Assembly: GCA_044227505.1 (NCBI GenBank)
Contig: JBGAWP010000017.1
Coordinates: 1 to 60,742 of the forward strand
DNA: 60,742 bases
Source of the DNA: UBA7236 sp044227505
Lineage (GTDB): Bacteria; Bacteroidota; Bacteroidia; Chitinophagales; BACL12
Direction of reading: 5' to 3'
Shown: positions 45,085 to 54,384 of the stretch, one piece after another
How positions within the stretch are numbered: position 1 is the stretch's first letter
Layout: the number at the start of each line of letters is the position of its first letter
Notes under the pieces: generated by a model
Seen by the model: the letters and a program-made list of their open reading frames with translations, nothing else
Told to the model about the DNA's origin: nothing
Databases searched by the model: none
Translations under genes and position numbers: made by a program

Positions 45085-46623
45085 ATGAATACAAACAAAC
45101 GTGCGATGTTAATTATCATGGATGGCTGGGGACATGGTAAAAATGCTGCTGCTTCAGCTATTGCGCAGGCGAATACTCCGAATGTAAATAGTTATTATAA
45201 AAAATATCCCAATGCTGAATTAAGAACCGATGGTGAATTTGTGGGATTGCCGGAAGGACAAATGGGAAATAGCGAAGTTGGGCATTTAAATCTAGGGGCC
45301 GGAAGAATTGTATATCAGGAATTACAAAGAATATCAGTTGCTATTAAAAATGGCGAATTGGCAAAGAATCATATTTTATTAAATGCAATTGAATATGCGA
45401 ATGCAAATAATAAAAATATACATTTAATGGGATTGGTGAGTGATGGCGGCGTGCATTCACATATAGATCATTTGATGGGACTTTGTGAGATATTAAAAGA
45501 TAAAAATGCGAATATGGATAAATTGTTTATTCACGCATTTACCGATGGTCGCGATTGTGATCCTAAAAGCGGAAGCGGTTTTATAAAAAAATTAGAATCA
45601 CATTTAAAAGTTACCGGAGGAAAAATAGCTAGTGTTTGTGGGAGATATTTTGCAATGGACAGAGATAAACGTTGGGAACGCATTAAACTTGCCTACGACC
45701 TTTTAGTACATGGGTTCGGAACTCCCACTAAAGATCCGGTAAAAAGTCTGGAAGATAATTATCAGGATGATATAACGGATGAATTTATAAAACCCATTGT
45801 TTGCGTGGATGAAAATAATGAACCGATATCAACTATTAAATCAGACGATGTAGTTATTGTATTTAATTTCAGAACAGATCGCTGCAGACAGATCACTACT
45901 GTATTAACTCAAGCGGATTTTCCGGAATTTAATATGTTTAAAATGGAGCTCCATTATATTACAATGTCAATGTATGACCACAGTTGGACGAATATAGGTG
46001 TTCTTTTTGAAAAAGATGATCTTTCAAAAACACTGGGTGAAATACTAGAAGCTAATAATTTAAAACAGATCAGAATTGCTGAAACAGAAAAATATCCACA
46101 CGTTACCTTTTTCTTTAGTGGTGGCAGAGAAAAAGAATTTGAAGGAGAAAAAAGAATTATGATTCCTTCACCAAAAGTTGCAACCTATGATCTTCAACCT
46201 GAAATGAGCGCTTATATTGTGAAAGATGCAATAGTTGCAGAACTGAATAAAAAAGAAACAGACTTCATTTGTCTCAATTTCGCAAATACCGATATGGTAG
46301 GGCACACAGGAATTTTTTCCGCTGCTATAAAGGCATGCGAAGCTGTTGACACCTGTGTTGGAGAGGTAGTGGATGCTGCATTAAATAATAATTACGATGT
46401 AATACTTACGGCAGATCATGGAAATTCCGACAATGAAATAAATGAGGATGGGACTCCGAATACACAACATTCTACAAATCCGGTCCCCGTATTTTATATT
46501 TCCAATGAAAATAGATTTACTTCTATAAAAGATGGAAAGTTGGGTGATATTGCTCCTACGCTATTGAACATAATGGGATTGAATATTCCGCCCGAAATGA
46601 GCGGTGAGATATTGGTGCGATGA
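45085..46623 (+). CDS. gpmI: 2,3-bisphosphoglycerate-independent phosphoglycerate mutase
   Basis: The 512-residue enzyme interconverts 3- and 2-phosphoglycerate in glycolysis using two manganese ions. Conserved features are LIIMDGWG, the catalytic Ser63 in MGNSEVGHLNLGAGR, HAFTDGRDCDPKSG, CGRYFAMDRDKRWER and LTADHGNSDN. Length matches the family (about 510). An upstream in-frame extension to 44872 is rejected because it covers tandem repeats and the promoter; ATG 45106 (MLIIMDGWG) is an alternative if the transcript starts later. Confidence 0.95.
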   Translation: MNTNKRAMLIIMDGWGHGKNAAASAIAQANTPNVNSYYKKYPNAELRTDGEFVGLPEGQMGNSEVGHLNLGAGRIVYQELQRISVAIKNGELAKNHILLNAIEYANANNKNIHLMGLVSDGGVHSHIDHLMGLCEILKDKNANMDKLFIHAFTDGRDCDPKSGSGFIKKLESHLKVTGGKIASVCGRYFAMDRDKRWERIKLAYDLLVHGFGTPTKDPVKSLEDNYQDDITDEFIKPIVCVDENNEPISTIKSDDVVIVFNFRTDRCRQITTVLTQADFPEFNMFKMELHYITMSMYDHSWTNIGVLFEKDDLSKTLGEILEANNLKQIRIAETEKYPHVTFFFSGGREKEFEGEKRIMIPSPKVATYDLQPEMSAYIVKDAIVAELNKKETDFICLNFANTDMVGHTGIFSAAIKACEAVDTCVGEVVDAALNNNYDVILTADHGNSDNEINEDGTPNTQHSTNPVPVFYISNENRFTSIKDGKLGDIAPTLLNIMGLNIPPEMSGEILVR

Positions 46624-46680
46624 AATTAATTTGTATGATCAATAGGATTTAGTCGAAATATTTATTATATTTCGAAAATT

Positions 46681-47058
46681 ATGACATTAAAAGATAAATA
46701 TAAAAACGCCCTGGCGCTTGGCGAGAAGTTACAGATCAAAGATGGTTATGTAACAGAAGAAAATGGCAAATTAAAAATTGGCGGCACAACTCAGTATCAA
46801 CTTGAAAAAGACCGATTATGGGATGCAATTAAAAAAGATGGCGGAGAAAACCCCACAGATTTAGTTGCTGATATTAAAGTAACCGACAATTCTATTTATG
46901 GCATCCATACAGTAGAATCCGGTGACACATTAAGCAAAATAGCCAAAAGCGCTTATGGTGATGCAAATAGTTATATGAAAATATTTGAGGCGAACAGAGA
47001 TAAACTGAATGATCCAAATATGATCAAGGTTGGGCAGGATTTGGTGATACCTAATTAA
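46681..47058 (+). CDS. LysM protein resembling Kbp/YgaU
   Basis: The 125-residue protein lacks a signal peptide. A C-terminal LysM domain (IHTVESGDTLSKIAKSAYGDANSYMKIFEANRDKLNDPNMIKVGQDLVIP) follows an N-terminal half with a BON-like strand-helix pattern (GKLKIGGTTQYQLEKDRLWDAI, TDLVADIKV). That layout matches the E. coli K+-binding protein Kbp (YgaU), which is cytoplasmic, but the BON domain is weak here. It follows gpmI after 57 nt. Confidence 0.78.
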   Translation: MTLKDKYKNALALGEKLQIKDGYVTEENGKLKIGGTTQYQLEKDRLWDAIKKDGGENPTDLVADIKVTDNSIYGIHTVESGDTLSKIAKSAYGDANSYMKIFEANRDKLNDPNMIKVGQDLVIPN

Positions 47059-47165
47059 GAATCTTAATATTTAAAGTCTTTAATTCACCTTGTTTTTTGC
47101 ACCAGCAAAACGCTGGCTGTTCATTTGTGAATTCGTGGATTTCTTTTCCCACATAATACAGTTAA

Positions 47166-47214
47166 AAATTGCCACGAATGCACGAATAAAATTTTCATGC
47201 ATTTGTGGCAATTT
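47166..47214. terminator. Bidirectional hairpin between converging genes
   Basis: The arm 47166-47182 (AAATTGCCACGAATGCA) pairs with 47198-47214 with one G-T pair. A/T runs flank both sides. It lies between the LysM gene and the dipeptidase gene. CACGAAT words, common in Bacteroidota spacers, are inside. Confidence 0.75.
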
Positions 47215-47219
47215 AAGTA

Positions 47220-48587
47220 TTATTCCATCTCCGAATAATATTTAAAGAACCAAGGTAAGGTTTCTATTCCTTTATAATAATTGAACAAACCATATTTTTC
47301 ATTTGGTGAGTGAATATTATCGCTGTTCAATCCGAATCCCATTAAAATACTTTTTGCACCTAATACTTTTTCGAATAACGCAACTATTGGAATACTTCCT
47401 CCCTCGCGTGTTGGTATTGGTTTTTTTCCGAAAGTTTTTTCCATTGCCTTTGCGCTTGCCTGTAATGCAGGAAAATCCATCGGAACAACAACAGGTTCGC
47501 CGCCGTGATGATGTGTTACTTTTACTTTTACATAATCGGGTGCAATAGCTTTAAAATGTGCTTCAAAAAGATCGGCAATTTTATGTGACTCCTGATGCGG
47601 TACTAATCGCATTGAAATTTTCGCAAAAGCTTTGGAAGGTAAAACAGTTTTACTTCCTTCGCCGGTGTATCCTCCCCAAATTCCATTAACATCTAAAGTT
47701 GGTCGTATGGAAACGCGTTCCAAAGAAGTGTATCCTTTTTCTCCCTTCACATCATTTACACCGAGATCTTTTTTATATTCTTCGAGATCAAATGGTGTTT
47801 TACCCATTTCTTTTCTTTCTGCTTCTGTAACAATTTCCACATCATCGTAAAATCCCTTAACAGTGATATGTCCGTCTTTATCAATTAATGAAGAGATCAT
47901 ATCACATAACGTGTTTATTGGATTTGCAACACTTCCACCATACACTCCCGAATGCAGATCTCGATTCGGACCTGTTACTTCCACTTCCATATAACTTAAT
48001 CCGCGTAAACCTACTGTTATACTCGGAACATCATTTGCAATAATAGAAGTATCAGAAATTAAAATAACATCGCATTTTAATTTTTCCTTATTTGCCGAAA
48101 TAAATTCGCCTAAATGGGCGGAACCAACTTCCTCCTCTCCTTCTATAATAAATTTAATATTACATGGCAATGCATTATTCTGCATCATTGCTTCAAATGC
48201 TTTTACGTGCATATAAACCTGACCTTTGTCATCACAAGCTCCGCGTGCATAAATATTTCCATCTTTTATTACAGGTTCAAAAGGAGGTGAATCCCAAAGT
48301 GAAACCGGATCGGCAGGTTGCACATCATAATGTCCGTAACATAACACTGTTGGTTTTGAAGGATCAATTATTTTTTGTCCGAAAACAATGGGGTGACCAG
48401 CTGTTGGGCATACTTCCACATTGTCAGCTCCGGCTTTCCGCAAACTTTCTGCAACTGCTTCGGCACATCGCGCAACATCTTCTTTATATTTTGGGTCGGC
48501 ACTTACACTTGGTATACGCAACAGTGCGAGTAACTCATCCAGAAGGCGGTCTTTGTTGGTTTCGATATAATTATTGATGAAATCCAT
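47220..48587 (-). CDS. M20-family dipeptidase
   Basis: The 455-residue metallopeptidase has His86 and Asp88 (YGHYDVQP), the bridging Asp119/120 (GACDDKGQ), and the acidic pair Glu151-152 (IEGEEEVGS), all expected for the two-zinc site of M20/M25/M40 enzymes; a lid domain lies around 190-320. It resembles carnosinase-like and PepV-like dipeptidases. ATG 48587 (MDFINNYIETNKDRL) is chosen; the frame extends to 48734, but that part encodes a heptapeptide repeat from the GGACATA tandem array. Confidence 0.93.
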   Translation of the reverse strand: MDFINNYIETNKDRLLDELLALLRIPSVSADPKYKEDVARCAEAVAESLRKAGADNVEVCPTAGHPIVFGQKIIDPSKPTVLCYGHYDVQPADPVSLWDSPPFEPVIKDGNIYARGACDDKGQVYMHVKAFEAMMQNNALPCNIKFIIEGEEEVGSAHLGEFISANKEKLKCDVILISDTSIIANDVPSITVGLRGLSYMEVEVTGPNRDLHSGVYGGSVANPINTLCDMISSLIDKDGHITVKGFYDDVEIVTEAERKEMGKTPFDLEEYKKDLGVNDVKGEKGYTSLERVSIRPTLDVNGIWGGYTGEGSKTVLPSKAFAKISMRLVPHQESHKIADLFEAHFKAIAPDYVKVKVTHHHGGEPVVVPMDFPALQASAKAMEKTFGKKPIPTREGGSIPIVALFEKVLGAKSILMGFGLNSDNIHSPNEKYGLFNYYKGIETLPWFFKYYSEME

Positions 48588-48994
48588 TGTGATTAATTTT
48601 ACGGTAAAGTTAAGCAAAAAGGAGGACACAGGATGCGGGAGACGGGACATAGGACATAGGACATACGACATAGGACATAGGACATACGACATAGGACATA
48701 CGACATAGGACATACGACATAGGACATACGACATAGGACATATGACTTAGGACATACGACATAGGACATATGACTTAGGACTGTTTTCAGTTAAAATATT
48801 ATTTTAATTTATTATTGATACATTAAAGTAAAATTGAAGATTGGAGTTTTATTTTTATTATATTTCTTCGTGTAAACTTTGTGTCATACAAGCCTTTGTG
48901 GTAAAAAAATCTTCAATAGGAAAATAAACTTTAATTCCAACAATAATTACTTCCTGTTTCCTTACCGCACTTCCCGTCTTCCCGGCTACTCTAC
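48588..48994. other. Spacer with heptanucleotide array
   Basis: About 400 bases without a supported gene. It contains the array at 48644-48776 and a stretch near 48868-48910 with phrases (TTTGTGTCATACAAGCCTTTGTGGT) common to Bacteroidota spacers. A 66-codon minus frame (48858-49058) overlaps the next gene and is not called. Confidence 0.65.
48644..48776. repeat. 19 tandem heptamers (AGGACAT/ACGACAT)
   Basis: Exactly 19 heptamers run without phase slips; 16 read GGGACAT, AGGACAT or ACGACAT and two are ATGACTT. The alternation of AGGACAT and ACGACAT gives a 14-bp superperiod in the middle. Because 21 bases equal three heptamers, the minus strand reads as a repeating MSYVLCP heptapeptide in one frame. 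Confidence 0.88.
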
Positions 48995-49867
48995 TCATCT
49001 TGCAAACCGATAATTCCATCCCATCCATCCTTGCAAACCACCTGTATGTATGATGCAAATTTTTTCAGTTGAGGATATTAATTTTTTTTCGATGAGGTCG
49101 AATACTGCGTAACATGTTTTTGAAGTATAGATGGGGTCTAGCGGTATCTTATAATCGTTTTCAAATTGTTTGATAAATTTAATTAGTGCCGGATCGTATT
49201 TCGCATATCCACCAAAGTGATAATCGGTGATTATATACCATTCAACTTTATTTGCAAGGCTATTATTTTGAACTAGCGTTTTAATATTATCCGTTAAAAC
49301 ATCCTTGCCCTTTAACACCGAAATACCGGTGATCTTTGATGTAAGTCCGGGAGTGGCAATTAATCCTGCTAAAGTACCTCCTGTTCCGGTAGCACAGAAT
49401 ATCTGATCGTAAGTATTTTCAATTCCTGATAATATTTCTGAGCAACCTTTTACAGCCAGATCATTAGACCCTCCTTCAGGAATTAAATAAAAATCACCAT
49501 ATTTTTCTTCCAGCAACTTAAGAAATTGTTTGTCCTGTTTATTTTTATATTGCTCTCTGGAAACAAAAACCAATTCCATCCCTGCGTTTCGCACAAATTG
49601 CAATGTCGGATTTTTAAGATCATCTTCTCCGCGAATGATACCAATAGTTTTGAATTGATATTTTTCGCCTGCCACAGCTGTTGCATGAATATGATTGGAG
49701 AAAGCCCCGCCAAAAGTGAGCAATGTTGTTTTTCCTAAGTTCTTTGCTTCCTCGAGATTGTATTTCAGTTTGAAATATTTATTGCCTTGTATTTCGGGAA
49801 ATGCGATATCCAACCGCAGCATATCGATGTAGTGACCTTTGTATTTGATTTGGGAGATTGGGATCAT
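48995..49867 (-). CDS. ACC deaminase/D-cysteine desulfhydrase-family PLP enzyme
   Basis: The 290-residue protein is a fold type II PLP enzyme. The lysine for the Schiff base is in GNKYFKLKYNL, the substrate loop is LLTFGGAFSNHIHATA, and the phosphate-binding glycine loop is CATGTGGTLAGL. In the family these enzymes act on 1-aminocyclopropane-1-carboxylate or D-cysteine; the specificity residues are not decisive here. Length is a little shorter than typical (about 325). Confidence 0.88.
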   Translation of the reverse strand: MIPISQIKYKGHYIDMLRLDIAFPEIQGNKYFKLKYNLEEAKNLGKTTLLTFGGAFSNHIHATAVAGEKYQFKTIGIIRGEDDLKNPTLQFVRNAGMELVFVSREQYKNKQDKQFLKLLEEKYGDFYLIPEGGSNDLAVKGCSEILSGIENTYDQIFCATGTGGTLAGLIATPGLTSKITGISVLKGKDVLTDNIKTLVQNNSLANKVEWYIITDYHFGGYAKYDPALIKFIKQFENDYKIPLDPIYTSKTCYAVFDLIEKKLISSTEKICIIHTGGLQGWMGWNYRFAR

Positions 49868-50089
49868 ATTGGTGAAAGTAGAACTTTATTTTATTATTAG
49901 GAAATTTTAGCAGAGCACCAAAGAACCCTTTCTTGTAAAATCATAAATTTCATTTTTATTTAAAAGTTATTAAATTTACATATATAAAAGGATTAAGAAC
50001 TTTAAAATCATCTAAATCTGTACAAAAATTTTATATCGAATAAAGGCAAAAGAAAAAATACACCCAAATAATTAATTTATAACTAACCA

Positions 50090-51625
50090 ATGCCCCTATT
50101 AATTGTTGGCCTGATATCTGGATTATTAAGCATTTTCGCTTTTATATATGGCAAAGATTTTTGGGTATATATTTTAATTTTCCTCTCTACATTAACCATA
50201 AGATTGCACTTTTCGAGTCAGGAAAATTATCTTCATAATTGGGATGAAAGATATCACGCCCTTGTTGCAAAAAACTTAACGGAAAACCCTATAAATCCTG
50301 TATTAAGAAAAGATGCTGTTTTACCTTATGAATATACAGAATGGTGGGGTAATCATGTTTGGCTTCACAAACAACCATTATTCTTATGGCAAATTGCATT
50401 AAGTATGAAAATTTTTGGGGTTAATGAATTCGCAGTCAGATTCCCGAGTGCTATATTGTGTGCATTGCTTGCCTTAATAATTTACAGAATTGGAATTCTT
50501 TTTAAAAGAAAAACTGCAGGGTTCATTTCTTCGCTACTATTTTGCTTCTCATTTTTTTCCATTGAATTATCTACTGGAGCGATCGGAATGGACCATAATG
50601 ATATTGCAGCAACTTTTTATATCTCAGCATCCTTATGGGCATTAATTGAATACTATAAGTCAAAGAAGGTTAAATGGTTAATATTGATTGGCGTTTTTTC
50701 TGGTTTGGCAATTTTAGTTAAATGGCTTGTAGGCTTGTTAGTATATGCCTGCTGGGGGTTATGTTTAATTATATATGAAAATAAAACAACATACCTTAAA
50801 GAATTAAAGGGAATTGTTATATCACTTGGAATAACTATTTTAATATTCTTACCCTGGCAAATTTATACATTTATACAATTCCCTACCGAAGCAATTTATG
50901 AATTTAATTTTAACCGGCAACACATTTCAAGAGCAGTTGAAAGCCATAGCGGAAGTAATTTATTTTATTTAAACAATATATTTGAACACTATGGACCTTT
51001 GGGAATACCAATGATAATTTTAGGCTTAATCACCCTGTTTATTTCTAAATTAGAAAACAAATTCAAATTTTTATTAGTCTCCATTATTGTTATACCCTAT
51101 CTATTTTTTTCATTACTATCCTCCACCAAGACCTTAGGTTATGTTTTTCATATTGCTCCTTATTTTATTTTTGTTTCAACTTTGTGTTTTGAATGGATGC
51201 TGACACAAATTAATGGAAAATTTGGTTTATTTACTGAAAGAATTGCCCTGTTTTTAATTTCAATTTCAATAAGTTATTTTGCATTTAGATATGAAACCTT
51301 AAATAATTTTCATTCAAATGGCATTTCCACTTATAATTGGGAAAATAAGGAAGCGAAGGAACATAATACGGAAATCTACAAATCCCTGGATACTTATTTG
51401 AATGGCAAATATGTCGTTTTTAATTGTAAGGGAATGGAGGATGTTGAAGCAATGTTTTACTCAAACCAAAATGTTTATAATTGGTGGCCAAAAGAAAATC
51501 AAATCGATTCCTTAAAACAAGAGGGTTATAAAATTGCGGCCTTTACATCTCATAGCAATCAAATACTGCCTGATTTTATTTTAAATGATCCCCAAATAAT
51601 AATAATTGATATGGAGTTATATTAA
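50090..51625 (+). CDS. GT39/ArnT-like membrane glycosyltransferase
   Basis: The 511-residue protein has about ten membrane helices. The first extracytoplasmic loop has the acidic motif HNWDERYHALVAKNL characteristic of the dolichyl-phosphate-mannose transferase/ArnT group (PMT_2). It is followed by WGNHVWLHKQPLFLWQIALSMKIFGVNEFAVRFPSAI, also typical. It transfers a sugar from a polyprenyl-phosphate donor to a lipid or protein outside the inner membrane. The acceptor is unknown. No operon partners. Confidence 0.88.
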   Translation: MPLLIVGLISGLLSIFAFIYGKDFWVYILIFLSTLTIRLHFSSQENYLHNWDERYHALVAKNLTENPINPVLRKDAVLPYEYTEWWGNHVWLHKQPLFLWQIALSMKIFGVNEFAVRFPSAILCALLALIIYRIGILFKRKTAGFISSLLFCFSFFSIELSTGAIGMDHNDIAATFYISASLWALIEYYKSKKVKWLILIGVFSGLAILVKWLVGLLVYACWGLCLIIYENKTTYLKELKGIVISLGITILIFLPWQIYTFIQFPTEAIYEFNFNRQHISRAVESHSGSNLFYLNNIFEHYGPLGIPMIILGLITLFISKLENKFKFLLVSIIVIPYLFFSLLSSTKTLGYVFHIAPYFIFVSTLCFEWMLTQINGKFGLFTERIALFLISISISYFAFRYETLNNFHSNGISTYNWENKEAKEHNTEIYKSLDTYLNGKYVVFNCKGMEDVEAMFYSNQNVYNWWPKENQIDSLKQEGYKIAAFTSHSNQILPDFILNDPQIIIIDMELY

Positions 51626-51675
51626 TTATCCTTTGTACAATTGTTTATCTTTTTCAAAAACCTTAGTTCAGTCCT

Positions 51676-51735
51676 AAAGCAGAAAAACCGTCGTGAAGAA
51701 GAACGGAGTTCACTTCACGACGGTTTTTCTGCTTT
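51676..51735. terminator. Terminator after the GT39-like gene, perfect 23-bp stem
   Basis: Arms at 51676-51698 and 51713-51735 are exactly complementary around a 14-nt loop. A TTTTT run lies inside the 3' arm and AAAAA inside the 5' arm, so it could work on both strands. Confidence 0.85.
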
Positions 51736-51738
51736 ACG

Positions 51739-51753
51739 GTGGAGATAGTGAGA
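51739..51753. repeat. Duplicate of the tRNA-Ala 3' end
   Basis: GTGGAGATAGTGAGA is identical to 51917-51931, which covers the acceptor and part of the T-arm side of tRNA-Ala. The two copies are 178 bases apart in the same orientation and flank the palindrome at 51787-51915. Confidence 0.75.
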
Positions 51754-51786
51754 TTAACTTCGTTGGTCTCTGAAGTGGGGGCCTAA

Positions 51787-51915
51787 CAAAAAAATCCAAA
51801 GCCTTCGCTGCGCTCAAATTTAAAATCTCATTTTTTTCATCTTGCAAGAGACTTGCTGATGAAAAAAATGAGATTTTAAATTTATTCCACTTTGTGGAAT
51901 GGCTTTGAATTTTTT
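51787..51915. repeat. 129-bp palindrome next to tRNA-Ala
   Basis: Inner arms 51816-51841 and 51858-51883 are perfectly complementary (26 bp), the loop itself contains GCAAG/CTTGC, and outer arms 51787-51802 and 51901-51915 (AAAGCC/GGCTTT words) pair imperfectly around two short unpaired loops. Nothing in it codes for protein. Confidence 0.85.
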
Positions 51916-51917
51916 AG

Positions 51918-51991
51918 TGGAGATAGTGAGACTCGAACTCACGACCCCTTGCATGCCATGCAAGTACTCTAGCCAACTGAGCTATACCCCC
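51918..51991 (-). tRNA. tRNA-Ala (anticodon GGC)
   Basis: The minus strand reads GGGGGTATAGCTCAGTTGGC from 51991, with the anticodon stem CTTGC/GCAAG, the loop ATGGCAT carrying GGC, and GTGAGTTCGAGTCTCAC as T-arm. The acceptor stem GGGGGTA pairs with TATCTCC with two G-T pairs, and the discriminator base is A. CCA is not encoded. It lies 32 nt upstream of nothing coding on its own strand until lpxB ends at 52024. Confidence 0.95.
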
Positions 51992-52023
51992 GGTTTGGGC
52001 AAAGATAAAGTATTAAATTCAAC

Positions 52024-53133
52024 TTATGATTGTAGAAATTTGTAAATAAATTTCGCAGTTCTTTCTGAAGCACCTGCAATACCAAGTTTTTCTTTCAAAA
52101 TTTGATATTCCTCACGCATTGTTGATCTGTATTCATCGTTATAGACTAATCGTTCAAAATGCATACGAAGATTTTTTTCATTTAACCGAAACTGAATTAA
52201 TTCGGGAACAACTTCTTTGCCAGCTATTAAATTCACTAGTGAGATGTATTTTACTTTAATGAGCTGTTTTGCGATCGCGTACGATATTACAGAACCTTTG
52301 TAACAAACTATTTGCGGAACATTAAATAAGGCTGTTTCCAATGTTGCAGTTCCGGAGGTTACCAATGCAGCCTCACTATGCTGCAATACGTCGTAAGTTT
52401 GATTTAGCAGATAATGTACATTGTGCTCACGAACAAATTGCGTGTAAAAATTCTTTTCTATTCCCGGAGCACAGGCCACTACAAACTGAAATTTTGGAAA
52501 ATGTTTTGCCATTGATAACATGATAGGCAATTTCACAGCGATCTCTTGTTTTCTGCTTCCTGATAACACAGCGATAATCGGATCGGAAGTGAGGGCATTT
52601 TTTTTATAAAAGAGCGGGTCTTTAATTTTATCCGAAATTTCATCAAGCAGGGGATGCCCCACATATTCTACCTCGTAGTTAAATTTTTTATAGAATTCTT
52701 TTTCAAAAGGAAGAATCACATAAAGTTTATCTACATATTTTTTTAATATTTCCACTCTTGAACTTTTCCATGCCCAGAGTTGTGGAGAAATATAATACAA
52801 AACCTTTAGTCCGGCTTTTTTCGCAAAAGGAGCAATACGTAAATTAAATCCCGGGTAATCAACGAGAATAACACAATCGGGGTTGAAAGAAACAATATCT
52901 TTTTTACACAGCTCAATATTATTTAAAATAGCTCTGAGATGTAATGCCACCTCAACAAATCCCATATAAGCAGTTTCTTTATAATGTTTGAAGAGTTCAA
53001 CACCTTGCTCCTTCATTTTATCTCCCCCGAAACCACGAAATTCAGCATTGATATCCAGTAATCGAATCTCCTCAATAAGATTTGCTGCATGCAGATCACC
53101 TGAGGCTTCACCGGCTATTATATAATATCGCAT
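52024..53133 (-). CDS. lpxB: Lipid-A-disaccharide synthase
   Basis: The 369-residue GT19 enzyme condenses UDP-2,3-diacylglucosamine with lipid X in lipid A synthesis at the inner membrane. Family motifs: IAGEASGDLHAANLIEEI, GFGGDKMKEQGVELF, DYPGFNLRIAPFAKKAG, YYISPQLWAWKSSRV, VYVGHPLLDE (as EYVGHPLLDE), VLSGSRKQEI, SGTATLETALFNVPQIV. Length normal. It is the last of three close genes (53151 and 53470 upstream). Confidence 0.96.
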   Translation of the reverse strand: MRYYIIAGEASGDLHAANLIEEIRLLDINAEFRGFGGDKMKEQGVELFKHYKETAYMGFVEVALHLRAILNNIELCKKDIVSFNPDCVILVDYPGFNLRIAPFAKKAGLKVLYYISPQLWAWKSSRVEILKKYVDKLYVILPFEKEFYKKFNYEVEYVGHPLLDEISDKIKDPLFYKKNALTSDPIIAVLSGSRKQEIAVKLPIMLSMAKHFPKFQFVVACAPGIEKNFYTQFVREHNVHYLLNQTYDVLQHSEAALVTSGTATLETALFNVPQIVCYKGSVISYAIAKQLIKVKYISLVNLIAGKEVVPELIQFRLNEKNLRMHFERLVYNDEYRSTMREEYQILKEKLGIAGASERTAKFIYKFLQS

Positions 53134-53150
53134 ATCATCATTTCAAATTA

Positions 53151-53465
53151 TTAAAACAAATTGGAATTATGCAATACATAATAATATACCAGCATAAAAA
53201 TTGCAAATAAAACTGTCACGATACCTACACCGCGCAAACAATTGTCCTTTCTTACCCGGATATAGATCACAAATGGAATAATATTAAAAAAAACCGCGAG
53301 TGTTGCAATAAATCTTTCGGTTACACCTCCAAATGGTTTTGCATTGATGGTTACATTTCCGATCAAATTATTATTCAAAGTATAAAAAGCATAAAAAACG
53401 GTAACCGTAAAAAATGCGGAAACCAACATGCCTACAAAAATATTATCTTCCTGTAATTTACTCAT
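53151..53465 (-). CDS. Small three-helix membrane protein
   Basis: The 104-residue protein has three predicted membrane helices (about residues 9-30, 50-70 and 78-98). I do not recognise a named family. Its position between surE (4 nt gap) and lpxB (17 nt gap) is tight and suggests co-translation and a possible envelope role. Confidence 0.75.
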   Translation of the reverse strand: MSKLQEDNIFVGMLVSAFFTVTVFYAFYTLNNNLIGNVTINAKPFGGVTERFIATLAVFFNIIPFVIYIRVRKDNCLRGVGIVTVLFAIFMLVYYYVLHNSNLF

Positions 53466-53469
53466 ATAA

Positions 53470-54312
53470 TTATCCTAAGTCGTGAATAGAATCAGAAGTG
53501 TCAATAAATATTTTACCTGTATTTTCTGAAGTGGTATCTAATTTCCAGGTGTTATTAAAAAAACTGATCGCGTGATGCGCAGTAAGATCAAATTGAACCG
53601 GCACAACAGATACATATCCATTGGTAAGTGCCCATTCATCGGTGTCTTCTCCTTTGTCGTAGTTTACAAATTTTCCGGTCAACCAATAATATTTTCTTCC
53701 AATGGGATCAAAACGTTCGTCGTATTCCTCCTCCCATTTTGCAACGGCTTGACGGCAAATTTTTAATCCTCTTAATTCGGATGCATTGAGAGCGGGAATA
53801 TTTACATTGAGCAGTGTTGCATTTGGCAAACCGAAAGTAAGGATCTGTTGTGCAATGAAATTTGCATATTTTGCAGCCCCGCTAAAATCAGCATCAAAAG
53901 CAAAATTCAGCAAAGAAAAACCAACTGCGGGAATACCTTCTATACTTGCTTCAACGGCAGCACTCATAGTTCCGGAATAAATAATATTGATGGAAGAGTT
54001 GGAACCGTGATTAATTCCGGAAACACAGAGTTCGGGTTTTTTGTGTAATATTTTATCCTTTGCAAGTTTAACACAATCAACGGGAGTTCCACTGCAGGAA
54101 TATGCTTCAATATCGCCGAAAATATCCACCTTTTTTAATCGAAGCGGATCGTTGAGTGTTATTGCATGACCCATTCCACTTTGTGGTTTATCAGGAGCCA
54201 CAACCACAACCTGCCCAAGCGGTTTTACGGCATCAATTAAAGCACGAATTCCAGGTGCATGAATGCCATCATCGTTGGTAACTAGTATAACAGGTTTATT
54301 CTTTTCAGACAT
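53470..54312 (-). CDS. surE: 5'-nucleotidase SurE
   Basis: The 280-residue protein is a SurE survival-type nucleotidase with the metal-binding pair Asp14-Asp15 in VTNDDGIHAPG, the serine and glycine-rich region APDKPQSGMGHAITL, the CSGTPVDCVKLA motif and SGINHGSNSSINIIYSGT. It releases phosphate from nucleoside 5'-monophosphates. It is slightly longer than E. coli SurE (253). First gene of the surE-small membrane protein-lpxB cluster. Confidence 0.95.
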   Translation of the reverse strand: MSEKNKPVILVTNDDGIHAPGIRALIDAVKPLGQVVVVAPDKPQSGMGHAITLNDPLRLKKVDIFGDIEAYSCSGTPVDCVKLAKDKILHKKPELCVSGINHGSNSSINIIYSGTMSAAVEASIEGIPAVGFSLLNFAFDADFSGAAKYANFIAQQILTFGLPNATLLNVNIPALNASELRGLKICRQAVAKWEEEYDERFDPIGRKYYWLTGKFVNYDKGEDTDEWALTNGYVSVVPVQFDLTAHHAISFFNNTWKLDTTSENTGKIFIDTSDSIHDLG

Positions 54313-54384
54313 TAAAAATTATTAAAGAGATGAGATATACAACTAAACGAAAAAATATATTGATCTATTCGAATTTGATCGAAA

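Noticed and set aside
48588..48734. N-terminal MSYVLCP repeat extension of the dipeptidase
   Set aside because: It is the translation of a heptanucleotide array; the M20 fold starts at 48587.
48644..48776. Short CRISPR-like array
   Set aside because: The units are seven bases long without spacers.
48858..49058. 66-codon minus-strand frame
   Set aside because: It overlaps the ACC-deaminase-family gene out of frame and continues into generic spacer sequence.
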